A DNA stretch of 64,000 bases from Notolepis coatsorum. Lineage: Eukaryota; Chordata; Actinopteri; Aulopiformes; Paralepididae. Positions 11,901 to 21,858 of this stretch are shown in pieces; within the stretch, counting starts at the first letter, position 1, and the number at the start of each line of letters is the position of its first letter. The notes beneath the pieces were generated by a model. The model was not told where the DNA came from and did no database searches. It saw only the letters and a list, made by a program, of their open reading frames with translations. Made by a program: the position numbers and the translations under genes. Location: contig OZ020598.1 in NCBI GenBank assembly GCA_963971535.1, positions 97,227,140 to 97,291,139 on the forward strand, in the 5' to 3' direction.

Positions 11901-13805
11901 TTGCGCTAGCCAGTGTTCTTTCTCACAGTAGGGGCACACTATCTTCCACTTCTCCGTTCTGGAGGGGGTACTGTGGCTCCTGCTGCTCGGTACTGACTCC
12001 GATTGGTGCATCACAGTCACCGATCTTCTTCCATCATTTAGTCGTCTGGTTCCTTCTCTGGAGCCAGGGGTGCTCCGTCCGAATGTATCTAGCCGTAGGC
12101 TGCTGACTTCTCTCGCCAGGAAGTCTGCTAGATCGAGGAGGTTCGGTTCGGGGCCATTCGGGTCTCTGTGGTCCCTCTGCCGCCTAAAGCGCTCCTGACG
12201 AGCGGGGGGCAGCTTCTCCAGGATCCTTTCCACATTTGAGTTGGCGTAAAGTTCATGCCTCCCCTTCTCTCTTTGCGCTCCCAACATCCCTACCAGGGAC
12301 TGCACTCTGATGGACAGGTCGTCCAGTGCTCGATTGTCTATTGCTGGGGGTAAGCGGTCGATGTGTCGGATCTCCTGGATCACGTAATCCCATATGCGCC
12401 CATACCTCTGGTCCAATGCTACCAGCGCTGCTGTGTATGGGGTGGTGGAAGTCGCGTAGGCGAGCGCTATATTATGTGCGCGGGGTACCTTTAAGTGCTT
12501 CAGTAGGATGGCGTATTTGTGGCGTTCATCCAATACATCCACCAACATGGTCTCCAGACACATGCGGAGTTCTGTATACTGGGCCCGGTTCTCTTGGGTG
12601 AAGTCGGGTACCATAGGCGTGCCAATGTATGACGCTGACTGTGGATACATCGGCGAGCGTTGGGGGAGAGGCCTCCTAGGCGAGTCTCCTCCCGCTCCTT
12701 GGTATGGGCTGGTACCGGCAGTGTACCATGGCCCGCTTGTCCAGGTGCTGTTCCTCGGTGCGGGTCGTGCGTCGTGCTCACCCGTGTATAGAGTCGGGGG
12801 TCTGTAGCGCAGCTCCGCGGGAGTATAGCCTGGGCTGTACCGGACCTCCTGGTCCGGTAGAGTACTGTGCTGTCTTCGGGCGTGGTTCTCCTCCTCTTCC
12901 TCTTCGTCTTCAGTTAGGTCATCCAGTGCTTGTAGTCTCTGGTTTAGCCTCTCCACAGGATATGCTGCTCCTTCCCGGTTGCTAGGTCTCGCTTGGACCG
13001 GTGGGGGGAGGTGGTCTGTGGGGAGTATAGACCTCGTCTGTTGGTCAAGTTCAGGGTTGTTTACTCGGCTAGGGGATGCCGCCCTGGAGGTGTGTCTAGA
13101 CGAGTTCCTGGAGCCTCTGGCGGAGGGAGAGGGTGTTGTCCGTCTGATCAGCTGTTCTATTAGTTGCGACTGCTGTCTGTCGCGCGCTGCGTCCCGTTGA
13201 GCACCGGCTCGTTCTCGGGCCACATTCTCTTCCATCTGAATGCGTCTTATTTCTAGACGTATCTGCTCGTGTTCGCTTCGCTGCTGGATCTGCAGTCGGT
13301 CGCGTTCAGCAGCGGCGTTCAGGCTGATGAGGAAGGCCTGCTGTAGGGTCCTCTCTGCCTCTGGAGAAGGCGGTTGTATAGGGGAGCCTTCCCTCGGGGT
13401 ACTCCTTGCGGAGCCTTGGAGCTCTATCTCCACGGTGCTCTCCCCGTCTTCTTCCGTGCCGAGTTCTCTCTCGGTAGCGTTGTATTCCTCCCGGGACTCA
13501 TCGGGGACTACTTCTTCAGTACTGGCGGGGTGTGAAGTCATGTCTGGTTCCCACTGGTCCCCACCGTGAACTTGGTCAGTTACATTAGAGCCCGTAGGGG
13601 CCTCTATGGTCGGGGTAGTCTGGGCGTTGGGGTTAGACATACTTTTACTTTCTAGTTTTACCGCGTTTACTGTTAGTAGAAGACTAGGTTGTTGACTGAC
13701 AGCGTAAGCCTCTAAGTACTGAGGGAGCCGTCGTTCGCGCTGCGGGCGTTTAGGAGGATCGTTTCGTGGAGTGTTCATCATAGGCCATTTCAATATTAAT
13801 AACAC
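8916..13805 (-). CDS. BEL/Pao Gag-Pol: gag, protease, reverse transcriptase, RNase H
   Basis: A frame of 1629 codons. The N-terminal third is gag-like, with acidic and Q/R-rich segments (the likely start is one of several Met codons in the first 60) and a DUF1759-like region at about 400-590. CCHC-type zinc knuckles lie at about 623-690. A retropepsin-like DDGS motif (DUF1758-like) lies near 738. Reverse transcriptase spans about 980-1200, with an active-site YVDN near 1157 in place of the commoner YVDD; as I recall, this variant also occurs in other BEL elements. RNase H follows, with SDAS near 1347 and WSDS near 1420. The frame ends just before the integrase zinc domain, where coding continues in the next frame at 7730-8956. 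Confidence 0.92.
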   Translation of the reverse strand: MLLILKWPMMNTPRNDPPKRPQRERRLPQYLEAYAVSQQPSLLLTVNAVKLESKSMSNPNAQTTPTIEAPTGSNVTDQVHGGDQWEPDMTSHPASTEEVVPDESREEYNATERELGTEEDGESTVEIELQGSARSTPREGSPIQPPSPEAERTLQQAFLISLNAAAERDRLQIQQRSEHEQIRLEIRRIQMEENVARERAGAQRDAARDRQQSQLIEQLIRRTTPSPSARGSRNSSRHTSRAASPSRVNNPELDQQTRSILPTDHLPPPVQARPSNREGAAYPVERLNQRLQALDDLTEDEEEEEENHARRQHSTLPDQEVRYSPGYTPAELRYRPPTLYTGEHDARPAPRNSTWTSGPWYTAGTSPYQGAGGDSPRRPLPQRSPMYPQSASYIGTPMVPDFTQENRAQYTELRMCLETMLVDVLDERHKYAILLKHLKVPRAHNIALAYATSTTPYTAALVALDQRYGRIWDYVIQEIRHIDRLPPAIDNRALDDLSIRVQSLVGMLGAQREKGRHELYANSNVERILEKLPPARQERFRRQRDHRDPNGPEPNLLDLADFLAREVSSLRLDTFGRSTPGSREGTRRLNDGRRSVTVMHQSESVPSSRSHSTPSRTEKWKIVCPYCEKEHWLAQCDSFPKLNAEEASQWIKSNKRCFCCARSHMAAECRLKKRCTKCDGAHLDILHDSNRRRPSPAPSSRKASVMYIDPASSSGARVLLKVVRVTLSYQNKVLDTYAVLDDGSEKTLLLASAAAQLGLRGSETQMTIRTIRRDLKTIKGENVSFSIAASGQPERRYQIADAFTSQEIGLSRYTYPVAKLMEKYAHLRKLPIPLIDNAMPTLLIGSDHADLIVPIDRVHTGPRGCPAAVETRLGWTLQGPLAKSLNRSTATRCLHSRVTEGETALLQHVERLWTLEQMPFKNGKKDIRSKDDIYAIHLLETGTKRVPVNGVLRYATPLLRREGMPTFHAKTDATERYLLNTERRLAKNPAQESVYRAEIEKLITAGHVTKMDIKEADQTTESWYVPHHKVHHNGKDRIVFNCSYQIGSQNLNKELLPGPTLGPSLLGVLLRFRLEKVAISGDIKGMFLQVRLVEADKPLLRFLWREKPGDEHPAIYQWEVLPFGTTCSPCCATFALQKHVAEDPAADEEVRHSVKNSFYVDNCLQSLSTQEEAEALLIKLCASLIKGGFDLRQWASSDPQVLRSLSSEDKAASSETWMATIPGEAQEMTLGLVWRFKTDSLHYRHKPLTTEQGRPAAAPTTRRSVYTTLARQYDPLGCILPYTTRAKMIVRALWDKDQGWDDPIPAHLASTWREWEMELHSLPGVNMRRSYFPPTVRPETCKMDLHVFSDASEVAYGSVAYLRAQDQGGEIYTAFVLARSRIAPRKQQSIPRLELCAALAGAHLATLIQRELTIPVSRTILWSDSTTVLAWIKSDSCKYKVFVGVRVTEIQDLTEELTGETEWRYVDTKQNPADVITRGMPLDDLTRRNVYSDGPAFLRLPEGQWPMPIPREASPEEVEIKKSVFCGLSTVASTDPNIDDCTSIESAQQRTFLRYHPECKSPADMSAANYEEAELLLLQRAQRDSFPDELACLQGGKPVPSDSRLIHLAPESDAHQSGWSPTQSPQSTG

Positions 13806-13830
13806 TATATTAATATTACACTAATTACCA

Positions 13831-13847
13831 TCCGGCTCGAAGGACCA
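13831..13847 (-). promoter_or_regulatory. Primer binding site matching tRNA-Tyr 3' end
   Basis: Two bases inside the 5' LTR the plus strand reads tccggctcgaaggacca. This equals the 3' end of vertebrate tRNA-Tyr, including the added CCA, over 17 bases, so the minus-strand RNA can pair with that tRNA. The 2-base spacer and the CCA-complementary TGG start are standard for LTR elements. The assignment rests on my recollection of the tRNA-Tyr acceptor and T-arm sequence. Confidence 0.8.
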
Positions 13848-13849
13848 AT

Positions 13850-15279
13850 TGTAACTGAGGGGTACAATTCCCTGACTGTATTACTAGATATGATACTTAC
13901 TACCACTACCTTTGTACTTAATATTCGGCCACCCAGTACACGGCATAAATATATTATCATGAACACTCTCACGTAGATGAAACGGATCCAACACAAATTT
14001 ACGAATGAGAAACAGGTCTTTATTTCTACACAGCGATGGTGTGTAGAATAAGCACTTAATCACTTAATTACATTTATGAATTGAAATAGTATGCACTTTT
14101 ATGGCAAGGAGTATTCGTCGGTATATCAATAGAGAATGTCCAATCTCTGAAGGCGCAGGTGGTAAATATACGACCTGGAATAGTTAAGGAATAACAGCAA
14201 TGATACTTTAATGATTATACTAGATACACTAGAGGGGGTTAATCCGGTCGCTTGTAAGCCGACAGGAGTAGGAGGGGGGGGAGGGTAGAATCCGGCTGCC
14301 TCGTCCGGCCAAGGGTATCCCAGGTGAACCCACTGTAGTGCCGTTCAATGCGCCGGCGATCCTTGGACCACAGATGAAAGCAGGTGGACTCTTTGTGGGC
14401 CGGCTCTCTCCGGTCCACGGGGGAGAGACGTGAAGCGACCTCGTCTTGCAGAGCGTCTCCTCACCTTGCGTCCTCTCCAGGGGGGGGGGTTCCAACACAC
14501 GGCAGTGTCGGGGGTCTTTATCCATGGAATAATCAAAGTATCCAAAGCATAATCCGTGCCTTGGAAGGCGGGCTGTCGTCGGTAGAATAATCCGGTATAC
14601 AGGTCCACTCGCTCGTCGGCTCTGGGGCTCCTCGGGTGCAGCTTCACATAGGGTCAACCACCCTGGGTAAGCAGCCAGTTCTCTGCCCGAAACGATGGGG
14701 TACTGACTACGGTAGTATTCTCACCGCACGAAGCACTATATATTAACAGACTATTATTAGCTTAATAGACTACGTCCAACTCGACGATATAGTGCCAAAT
14801 ATGACTATTCAAATATTAATATACACGATGTCTCAATACCGATGGTAGGCGAACTTGGCCTTACTCCCACACGTGGCGTCGCGGGGAGGCTTTACGTCTG
14901 TGACTCTATTGGAGGGTAAGAAACTGGACTGAAAAGAAAGTCCTACTTTAGTAGCGCAGTATATATACGCACTATGAACAAATAGTCCCATTAGTGGTGC
15001 GGTAGCCAAATTCCTACGCGGAACTAGGACTTGTTCGTACATGTCGAGCGGTACGTTTGAACTGGGTCTGAGGGGTATGGCAGCCTGGCACCAAGGTCTC
15101 GACCAATAGTAGAATGGAGACTATTATGGGATGTTCAGTAGGCTAGAATGGATATTCAATGCATATTGTACAAGGAATATACAAGGGATATCAGGGAATA
15201 TTAGAGAATATACAAATACAATTAAATATATATATATAAATAAATATATATATTCGGTTTAATCTGGCCCTTCACAACA
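13850..15279 (-). repeat. BEL/Pao 5' LTR (element orientation)
   Basis: On the minus strand the LTR begins TGTTGTGAAG and ends CTCAGTTACA, giving the canonical TG and CA ends. A TATATATA promoter box lies at 14960-14967. An AATAAA poly(A) signal (TTTATT on the plus strand) lies at 14019-14024. Their order fits U3-R-U5. The related solo LTR at 61516-62886 keeps a TATA box in the same local context (gtgcgtata). The LTR is long for the group and contains a sense-strand open frame of 142 codons at 14229-14657 that resembles no known protein. Confidence 0.92.
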
Positions 15280-15623
15280 CCTCTGCTGTTGTCCCATCTG
15301 GCTTAACCCCTTATGCTGAGGGCACATTTAGCATAAAACGCCTGACGATTGCATACCCAAAGTAATTTGCGATTTATTACTTGAACCACTTATAGCAGAG
15401 TCTGGTCTCTTTTGAAAGGAAACATTCAGAACATTCTTCCTCAACAGGAGAAGACTCACTCTGAGTGCTAATGTAATAGAGTTAGAGGTTTGAACACAGT
15501 GAAATAAAAGTTTAGGTTACTCACGTTTTGTTTACTTGTTGCCAGATGCCTGTTTTTGAGTTCCAGCTGAGAGGTAGGACCTGGAAAACATAACGGTTCC
15601 ATAGCGTGAAGTCGTATCTACAG
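15280..15623. other. Right flank of the BEL insertion, no gene recognised
   Basis: The first five bases are the second copy of the target duplication. The rest is unique-looking AT-rich DNA without a recognised feature. Confidence 0.5.
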
Positions 15624-16619
15624 TAGGGGAGAGTGGGGTGAGTAGTGCCACTTTTTACTTAAAGTGCCTTTAAAGCAAGGGGATTACAGTAATGCCCCCA
15701 ACTAAAATATGTACATATAGTTTAGGATGTTGTGCATCCCTGGGGACAATCACTTTGGATCTTAAATAAACTGTTACAGAAATATAGCATTAGAAAAAAA
15801 AGTGGTTTTGTGGCACAATTTGCCCCCGGTGCGGGGTAAGTTGTGACATTAGAGAGAATACACTGGGGTAAATTGTGCCATTGATAATGTTACGTAAAAC
15901 AGATCATTTTAATCTCAAAAGCGGTAAAAGCATCCTGCAGATCTTCATCTCCTTTCCAACCTGATGTATAGTCTTCCCCTGTTGCACCTCTTTCACTGCT
16001 CTTTCCAACTTCTCAAGAGGAGTTGAAACCCTGTCTGTCTTCCGTTTGTATATCTGCGTGGCATTCTGGATTTTGGTCTAAAATTAAGAATATCACATAG
16101 TTTTAGTGATCAAATGCAAGAATGCAATGTACAATAACAATAAAATACAATAAAGTAATATATATAGTTAATAAAATAAGTTGGGGCAACTTAACAAAGA
16201 GAATATCTGGCACAACTTAACCCAGGCCCTTTGGCACAAATCACCCCAAGCCTACCATTTTGAAAAAAATGCACCCCCCAGCTGTTTTGAGCTAGCATCA
16301 TGCTAACTGTATAGACTCATGGTGTAGCTTACTAAAGCACTAAAACATGTGTGAACTGTTTTCAAAGTTGTCTATAATTGTTCAAACACAGCAATCAAAA
16401 AACCTTGATCATACAAATTTTACTTTGGAGGGCAAAACACTGTTTTTTTAACTTAAATGTGCTTACCTCTCAAGCCAGGTGTCTCCCTTCTCTGCAGGTT
16501 GAGTGAAATGGATGCCTCTTCAAAAATATGTTGTCACATGACCAACTTCTTCTATGGTTTTCTAGATAACAGGGGTGGAACTACATGCCCCTTGGCACTC
16601 CTCACCCCACTCTCCCCTA
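15624..16619. mobile_element. Harbinger-like MITE with TAGGGGAGAGTGGGGTGA termini
   Basis: The ends are inverted repeats of about 28 bp: TAGGGGAGAGTGGGGTGA at 15624 and its reverse complement ending at 16619, with one mismatch in the next ten bases. Both ends abut cag (15621-15623 and 16620-16622), a 3-bp target duplication of the CWG type known for PIF/Harbinger elements. Several internal ggggtaa/gtgccac motifs repeat the subterminal sequence. There is no transposase frame. A short relic with the same motif (taccccataagttgtgcca) lies near 48400. Confidence 0.65.
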
Positions 16620-17119
16620 CAGGTCTACAGTACAGGTCCAAACAATCCCACAGAAAATGTGTGTTTTACAGATGTTTTTGTAATCCTTGTATCTGTAATA
16701 ATTGGTCCAAAATGGCCGACCACTCATTCATTTGGACGGCGAGTGAGAAATTCTCCAAACAAACAACTTCTTTGTCTTATTCTCTCCCTTTACTGTAGGA
16801 ATCAGCCCTCGCGTAAGATACCATTAGCTCCAGAATTTCATTGGCTACAAAAACGGTCAATCATTTTCACCATCAGAGTGGACTGGTCCATTCAGGACCC
16901 GGCCAAACCAGACATGGCTTATTGGTTGATCGGCAAAAACGCAGCGCTAGGCCGGCAGAGGAGGGCAAAGTGCCGCAGGCTTTTCCTGTAGGTTCTCCGG
17001 TGGGGTGTTGAGGAGGGCAAGTGCTCCCTTTAAATTCCACTGGGTGGGGATTCCAGCATCTGAAGCCCTGCCCTATGCACCGACACCGAGGAGTTTCACT
17101 GGGGGAACGTAACGCGTGC
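16620..17119. other. Intergenic DNA, no gene recognised
   Basis: The open frame at 16575-16991 crosses the MITE edge and resembles no family. The region is otherwise featureless up to the SINE. Confidence 0.4.
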
Positions 17120-17360
17120 GGAGGTTCACGCTATTTCCCCCAGATCCCCTCCCTGCTGAACAGGCGCCCGACCGACCAGTAGGAGTCGCTGTTTGCAACG
17201 ACCAGGACACATACCCCACCGGCTTCCCACCCGCAAACACTGCCAATTGTGTGAGGGATGACTGACCAAGCCGGAGGTACCGCTGACAGCTGGATTCGAT
17301 CCCAGAGTCTCTGCGGTGGTAGGCAAGTGCTTAGTCCTCTACTCTACCCAGCCGTGCCAA
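17120..17360 (-). mobile_element. tRNA-derived SINE, family A, minus strand, 3'-truncated
   Basis: Read on the minus strand it starts with a tRNA-like head that includes box B-like GGATCGAATCC. The same body segment follows as in the copy at 2052-2530 (shared gcgggtgggaagccggt and cagcgactcctac). The tail half is missing. Divergence from the other copy is clear by eye, so this is an older insertion. Confidence 0.7.
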
Positions 17361-17977
17361 GGGAAGCTGACACTTCTGATGGAAATCTTGGGCAATTTCT
17401 TATAAGTGTAGTAAGTAAAATGCAGTAGCCTTGGAGGGAAACATTGTACATTGTCCAGTTGATAACCCTGGTGATATGCTGGCATCGGCATTGTCAATAC
17501 CGGGAACTCACATCAAAGGGCCATGGCCCACGGGTCTGTTGGAGTTGGCAATGCTGTTTTATTGGCCATGTAATACATTAGTAGTGTGTCATTGTTGTTG
17601 TGTCAGGACATTCATTGCCATTTGAACTCTGAACTCTTCTTTTGCTTTTCACAGGCTGAACGCCCCACTTGGATTCCAGAATCAGACTGTGATTATTTTC
17701 CACAATGTAGTTTATATGTTGTTGAACTACTTTTTCCAAAGTAGTTTTAGTTGAACATGTTTTCATTATGAAGTAGTTTGGGGAACTACAGTTTCAGAGT
17801 AGATACACAAACACACACATACACATACAAACACACCTGTCAACACTATCAAGACCTCCTTCCTCGCTCCTGCTTTCTACCTCTCCCTCTCCCCTCTCTC
17901 TTTGTCTATTGTTTTCTCTCATTTATTTATTTACCCATAAACCATAGGGGCTGACATTCTCATTTCCCCAAACTAAG
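17361..17977. other. Intergenic DNA, no gene recognised
   Basis: Low-complexity pyrimidine-rich DNA from about 17850 onward leads into the CT microsatellite. A stretch at 17720-17800 repeats the word gtagtt several times and may be a decayed repeat. Confidence 0.4.
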
Positions 17978-18245
<268 letters not shown>

Positions 18246-18325
18246 GCTTGAAGGCATGTGAACCCCCCCATTTGCAAGACAACCCCTATACAGGAATGGT
18301 TCTGCAGGTGGTGGCCAGTGGCCAC

Positions 18326-18503
18326 CAGTGTTGGGACTAACGCGTTACAAAGTAACGCGTTACAGTAACGAAGTTACTTTTGGCGATAACTAGTACTCTA
18401 ACGCATTACTTTTGAAATTCAGTAACGCTACTTACGTTACTGAATGGTTCATCACTGCGTTATTTGCGTTATATACGGCGTAGATTGATAGCGAGCGGTA
18501 GTG

Positions 18504-18583
<80 letters not shown>

Positions 18584-19141
18584 CCTCATATCCTGTCTGG
18601 CTGCGGGGAAACGCTATGCTGGGGGCGTGTTTTGTTTACTATTCCTGATCCTGACTGATAATGGCAGCGCCCAGCCCAGCTACTCGCGTATTTCTCTTTT
18701 GTCGAGCGAAAAGAAAATAACGTTTTAGTTATGTCATTTGTGTTTTGGCTCAAAGATACTGGAGTCTAACGTTAACTACCAGGACTCACCATGACTCATA
18801 AACGTGCCTGCGCTCAACCTCCCCGAGCAATTAGGCACGGTGCATTTCTTATTACGTCGGGACATTTGTGTTTGTGTCAGATTTGAGTTTGTATCTCTAG
18901 ACCACATTGCTTAGCAGAGTTCAGTGATGTGAATGGAAACTGTCAAGTTGATCAACCGATTTTGAGTATCTGTATCTGCATGGGAGCAATTTTTTTCTTC
19001 TTCAAGTAACTAAATAGTTACTTTTCACAGTAACGCATTACTTTTGGGTGTAAGTAACTAGTAACGTAACGGAGTTACTTTTGAAATGAGTAACTAGTAA
19101 AGTAACTGAGTTACTATTTTTCAGTAACTAGCACAACACTG
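18326..19141. mobile_element. hAT MITE with exact 8-bp target duplication
   Basis: Ends are CAGTGTTG and CAACACTG. Flanking octamers are both gtggccac (18318-18325 and 19142-19149), the duplication length diagnostic of hAT. Subterminal GTAACGCGTTAC and GTAACTAG repeats are abundant on both sides. The interior carries an ATT microsatellite at 18504-18583 and no transposase. It sits inside the Tc1 leader, so it is younger than the Tc1 copy. Confidence 0.9.
18504..18583. repeat. ATT microsatellite
   Basis: A pure trinucleotide run of about 80 bp inside the hAT MITE. Confidence 0.97.
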
Positions 19142-19232
19142 GTGGCCACAGACCATTTCCCTGTCCTCATCCTTTCTGGCAGATTGTTGGTTACTTTTGC
19201 ATTTAGCCAGTGTCCTCACCACTTGAGGTAGC

Positions 19233-19458
19233 ATGAGGCGGTGTCTGCAACCCACAGAAGTTGCTCCGGTGCAGCTCATCCAGGATGGCACATCAATGCG
19301 TGCTGTGGCAAGAAGGTTTGCTGTGTCTCCCAGCACAGTGTCAAGAGCATGGAGGAGATACCAGCAGACAGGCCAGCCCAGTACACCAGGAGACGTGGAG
19401 GGGGCCGTAGGAGGACCACAACCCAGCAGCAGGACCGCTATCTGGTCCTTTGTGCAAG
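19233..19458 (+). pseudogene. Tc1 transposase N-terminal fragment, frameshifted
   Basis: The ATG at 19233 opens the DNA-binding N-terminus of a Tc1 transposase, with a helix-turn-helix region [18 protein letters not shown] at about residues 14-31. Near 19370-19380 the family reading moves to another frame (RRRGGGRRR, then DRYLVLCAR), so there is a small indel. Coding similarity stops at 19458, where another element has inserted. The remainder is at 26417-27233. Not functional. Confidence 0.85.
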
Positions 19459-19708
19459 AATTGGGCCGGTACTCACCAGTACGCAGTACCGGGACTTCTG
19501 ATTTGTACCCATCTTTACTGCATACCGCCACCTCATGACGCATCTAGGTACCGGTATTTTGCTCTTCTTACAAAAAAGGCTACATTACCCGCCGTGAAGA
19601 CAGGCAGCAGCTTGGAGCCCCCGCCAGTTGAATTATCCCAAAACATATATACTCCATGTGAAAATGAAACCTTCAGCCAACATTAGGACCGACATATAAA
19701 CAAGCTAA

Positions 19709-19774
19709 ATGAAGAGGACTTATCCATCTGGATCAGAAAAAAAGATGAGGAGGAAAAAAGAAAGAAAGACACTG
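19709..19774 (+). pseudogene. First coding exon of a hAT-like transposase (derivative)
   Basis: ATG followed by 22 codons rich in K and R, beginning MKRTYPSGSEKK, then a consensus donor gtaagt at 19775. Basic MKR-PSG starts are common in hAT-Ac-type transposases and ZMYM1-like proteins derived from them. A matching phase-0 exon candidate with acceptor TTGAAG and donor gtacat lies at 25421-25513. No catalytic exon follows. Confidence 0.4.
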
Positions 19775-19817
19775 GTAAGTAGAGCAGAAAAGCTACTGAT
19801 TAAGCAAATAACCGAAT

Positions 19818-21858
19818 TGTTATGGTTTGTAACCGACCCCAATCGCACAACACAAGACAGGTATGGTGGTTTGCCAAGAAACAGATATTTATTGAAACAC
19901 AGGGAAAAACAGGGAAAAGGGCACTGTCCCTTTAAGGGAGAATCACAAATGCAGGGAAAGGGAACACTATGGGAAGGTAAGGGAACGCCTAAGGGAAGGT
20001 TATGGGAACGCCTTGGGACAGAGGAACTAGAGACTAGGTAAACAAGGGACAAGGAGAACTAGGGAGAGAGGACTAGGGACTAGGAGAGCTAGGGATAGAG
20101 GACTAGGGACTAGGAGAACTAGGGAGAGAGGACTAGGGACTAGGAGAGCTAGGGAAAGAGGACTAGGGACTAGGAGAGCTAGGGATAGAGGACTAGGGAC
20201 TAGGAGAACTAGGGAAAGAGGACTAGGGACTAGGTGAGCTAGGGATAGAGGACTAGGGACTAGGAGAACTAGGGAAAGAGGACTTGGGACTAGGAGAGCT
20301 AGGGATAGAGGACTAGGGACTAGGAGAACTAGGGAAAGAGGACTAGGGACTAGGGGACTGAGGCCCGCGGAGGCGGGCTGGGAAACAGGGAGGAACTGGG
20401 AGGACTGGTGGAAATCATCTGGGCCGCTCTGCAGGACAGAGGAGATAGTTAATGCACAAAGGGGAAAAAACAGAGCAGGTGCAGAACAGTCCAAATAATC
20501 AAAGTGAACAAAGTAATAATATCTTCGTGTGACAAACACACAGGGGGAGATGTAAAGTCCAAAAATACTATTCTAAGTGAGAACCAAAAACAGAGGCAAT
20601 ACGCTGGGAGAGTGACATCACAATCTAAACTCACCCAGCGTATGCGTAATGGTACAGGAACAGGCAGCGGGGCGAGAGCGTCGCCACCGGGGCGCCGGCT
20701 GTCCGAGCCGAGGACAGAGTGGTGCTGGAACAGGCGGCGGTGGCGAGGGTATCGCCACCGGGGAGCCGGCAGTCCGAGCCGAGGACAGAGTGGTGCTGGA
20801 ACAGGCGGCGGTGGCGAAGGTGTCGTCACCGGGTAGCCGACTGTCGGAGCCGAGGACAGAGTGCGCGCCACACCTTGGTGTGCGCGTCGGAACAGAGAGA
20901 CGCCTCGGGGTGCGTCTGCGAGGAGGAGTGTGCCAAGCTCGGAGGTCTAGAAGATGCGCGTCAGGCTGGGAGTGCGCGCTGGTACGGAGGAGCGTGCCAA
21001 GCTCGGAGGTCTAGAAGATGCGCGTCAGGCTGGGAGTGCGCGCTGGTACGGAGGAGCGTGCCAAGCTCGGAGGTCTAGAAGATGCGCGTCAGGCTGGGAG
21101 AGCGCGCTGGTACGGAGGAGCGTGCCAAGCTCGGAGGTCTAGAAGATGCGCGTCAGGCTGGGAGTGCGCGCTGGTACGGAGGAGCGTGCCAAGCTCGGAG
21201 GTCTAGAAGATGCGCGTCAGGCTGGGAGTGCGCGCTGGTACGGAGGAGCGTGCCAAGCTCGGAGGTCTTGAAGATGCGCGTCAGGCTGGGAGTGCGCGCT
21301 GGTACGGAGGAGCGTGCCAAGCTCGGAGGTCTGGAAGATGCGCGTTGCGCGCTGAGGACTGGAGAGCGTCTGCGCTGGTCTGGATGTGCGTCAGGACGAA
21401 CAGCTGCGCGGGGGTCTGCAGTGGAACGCTGGGGTGCCTCCCGTGGAAGTACAGGGAGCGCAGACCAGTCTCCCCCACAGGCAACGGCGACAGCTGGCGA
21501 AGGCAGGAGCAAACATCTCGACGCCGGAGAATGGAACAGCATAGGCAGACAGAGGATCTCCCGAAAGAGTCTAGATGTTTGGAGAATATGACTCGGCAAG
21601 TATACAACACGACCCCACGCCAAAACGAGGGGAAGCGCTCTGGTATTTAAAGCCCACAGGGGGACTCATTAGCCTGCCACCACAGGTGCGAGAGATAATA
21701 GAATATCGAACAGGTGTGGCCACTAAGGGTAAGGAACGAGAGGGTGGGGGCTAGAGAGAGTGAGTGAGAAGGGAAAATAAACAGTATAGAAGGGAAAATA
21801 AACAGTATAGGCTTAAAGAAACAGAGAAAAGGTAGTGAGCAGCGGGCAAAACCTCACA
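19818..21858 (-). repeat. LTR copy (3' in element orientation) with two internal tandem arrays
   Basis: It contains about ten copies of a roughly 30-bp unit with gactagggactaggagaact at about 20045-20360, three copies of a roughly 69-bp GC-rich unit at about 20650-20860, and about six copies of a 64-bp unit at about 20930-21345. A TATA-like TTTAAATA (minus strand) lies at about 21643-21650. The many overlapping open frames here come from the tandem units and are not genes. Confidence 0.88.

Larger units (their letters stand above)
6191..15279 (-). mobile_element. BEL/Pao LTR retrotransposon, nearly complete, minus strand
   Basis: The element is 9089 bp long. It is bounded by two 1430-bp LTRs (6191-7620 and 13850-15279) and by an exact 5-bp target duplication, cctct at 6186-6190 and 15280-15284. 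Read on the minus strand the order is LTR, primer site, gag with zinc knuckles, aspartic protease, reverse transcriptase, RNase H, integrase, purine tract, LTR. That order, the 5-bp duplication and the protein families identify BEL/Pao. By eye the LTRs differ at about four substitutions with no net indel, so the insertion is young. One frame break in integrase separates it from a fully open pol. Confidence 0.95.
18260..19458 (+). mobile_element. Tc1 element, left part (interrupted, 5' TIR missing)
   Basis: From about 18260 the sequence follows the leader of a common fish Tc1 family (…gtggttctgcaggtggtgg-like) and continues into the transposase N-terminus. A hAT MITE interrupts it at 18326-19141. 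The 5' terminal inverted repeat is not present, so the element is truncated there. The right part resumes at 26417 after a 6958-bp insertion. Confidence 0.75.

Noticed and set aside
9127-13569. Plus-strand open frames across the BEL/Pao body
   Set aside because: They are antisense shadows of gag-pol.
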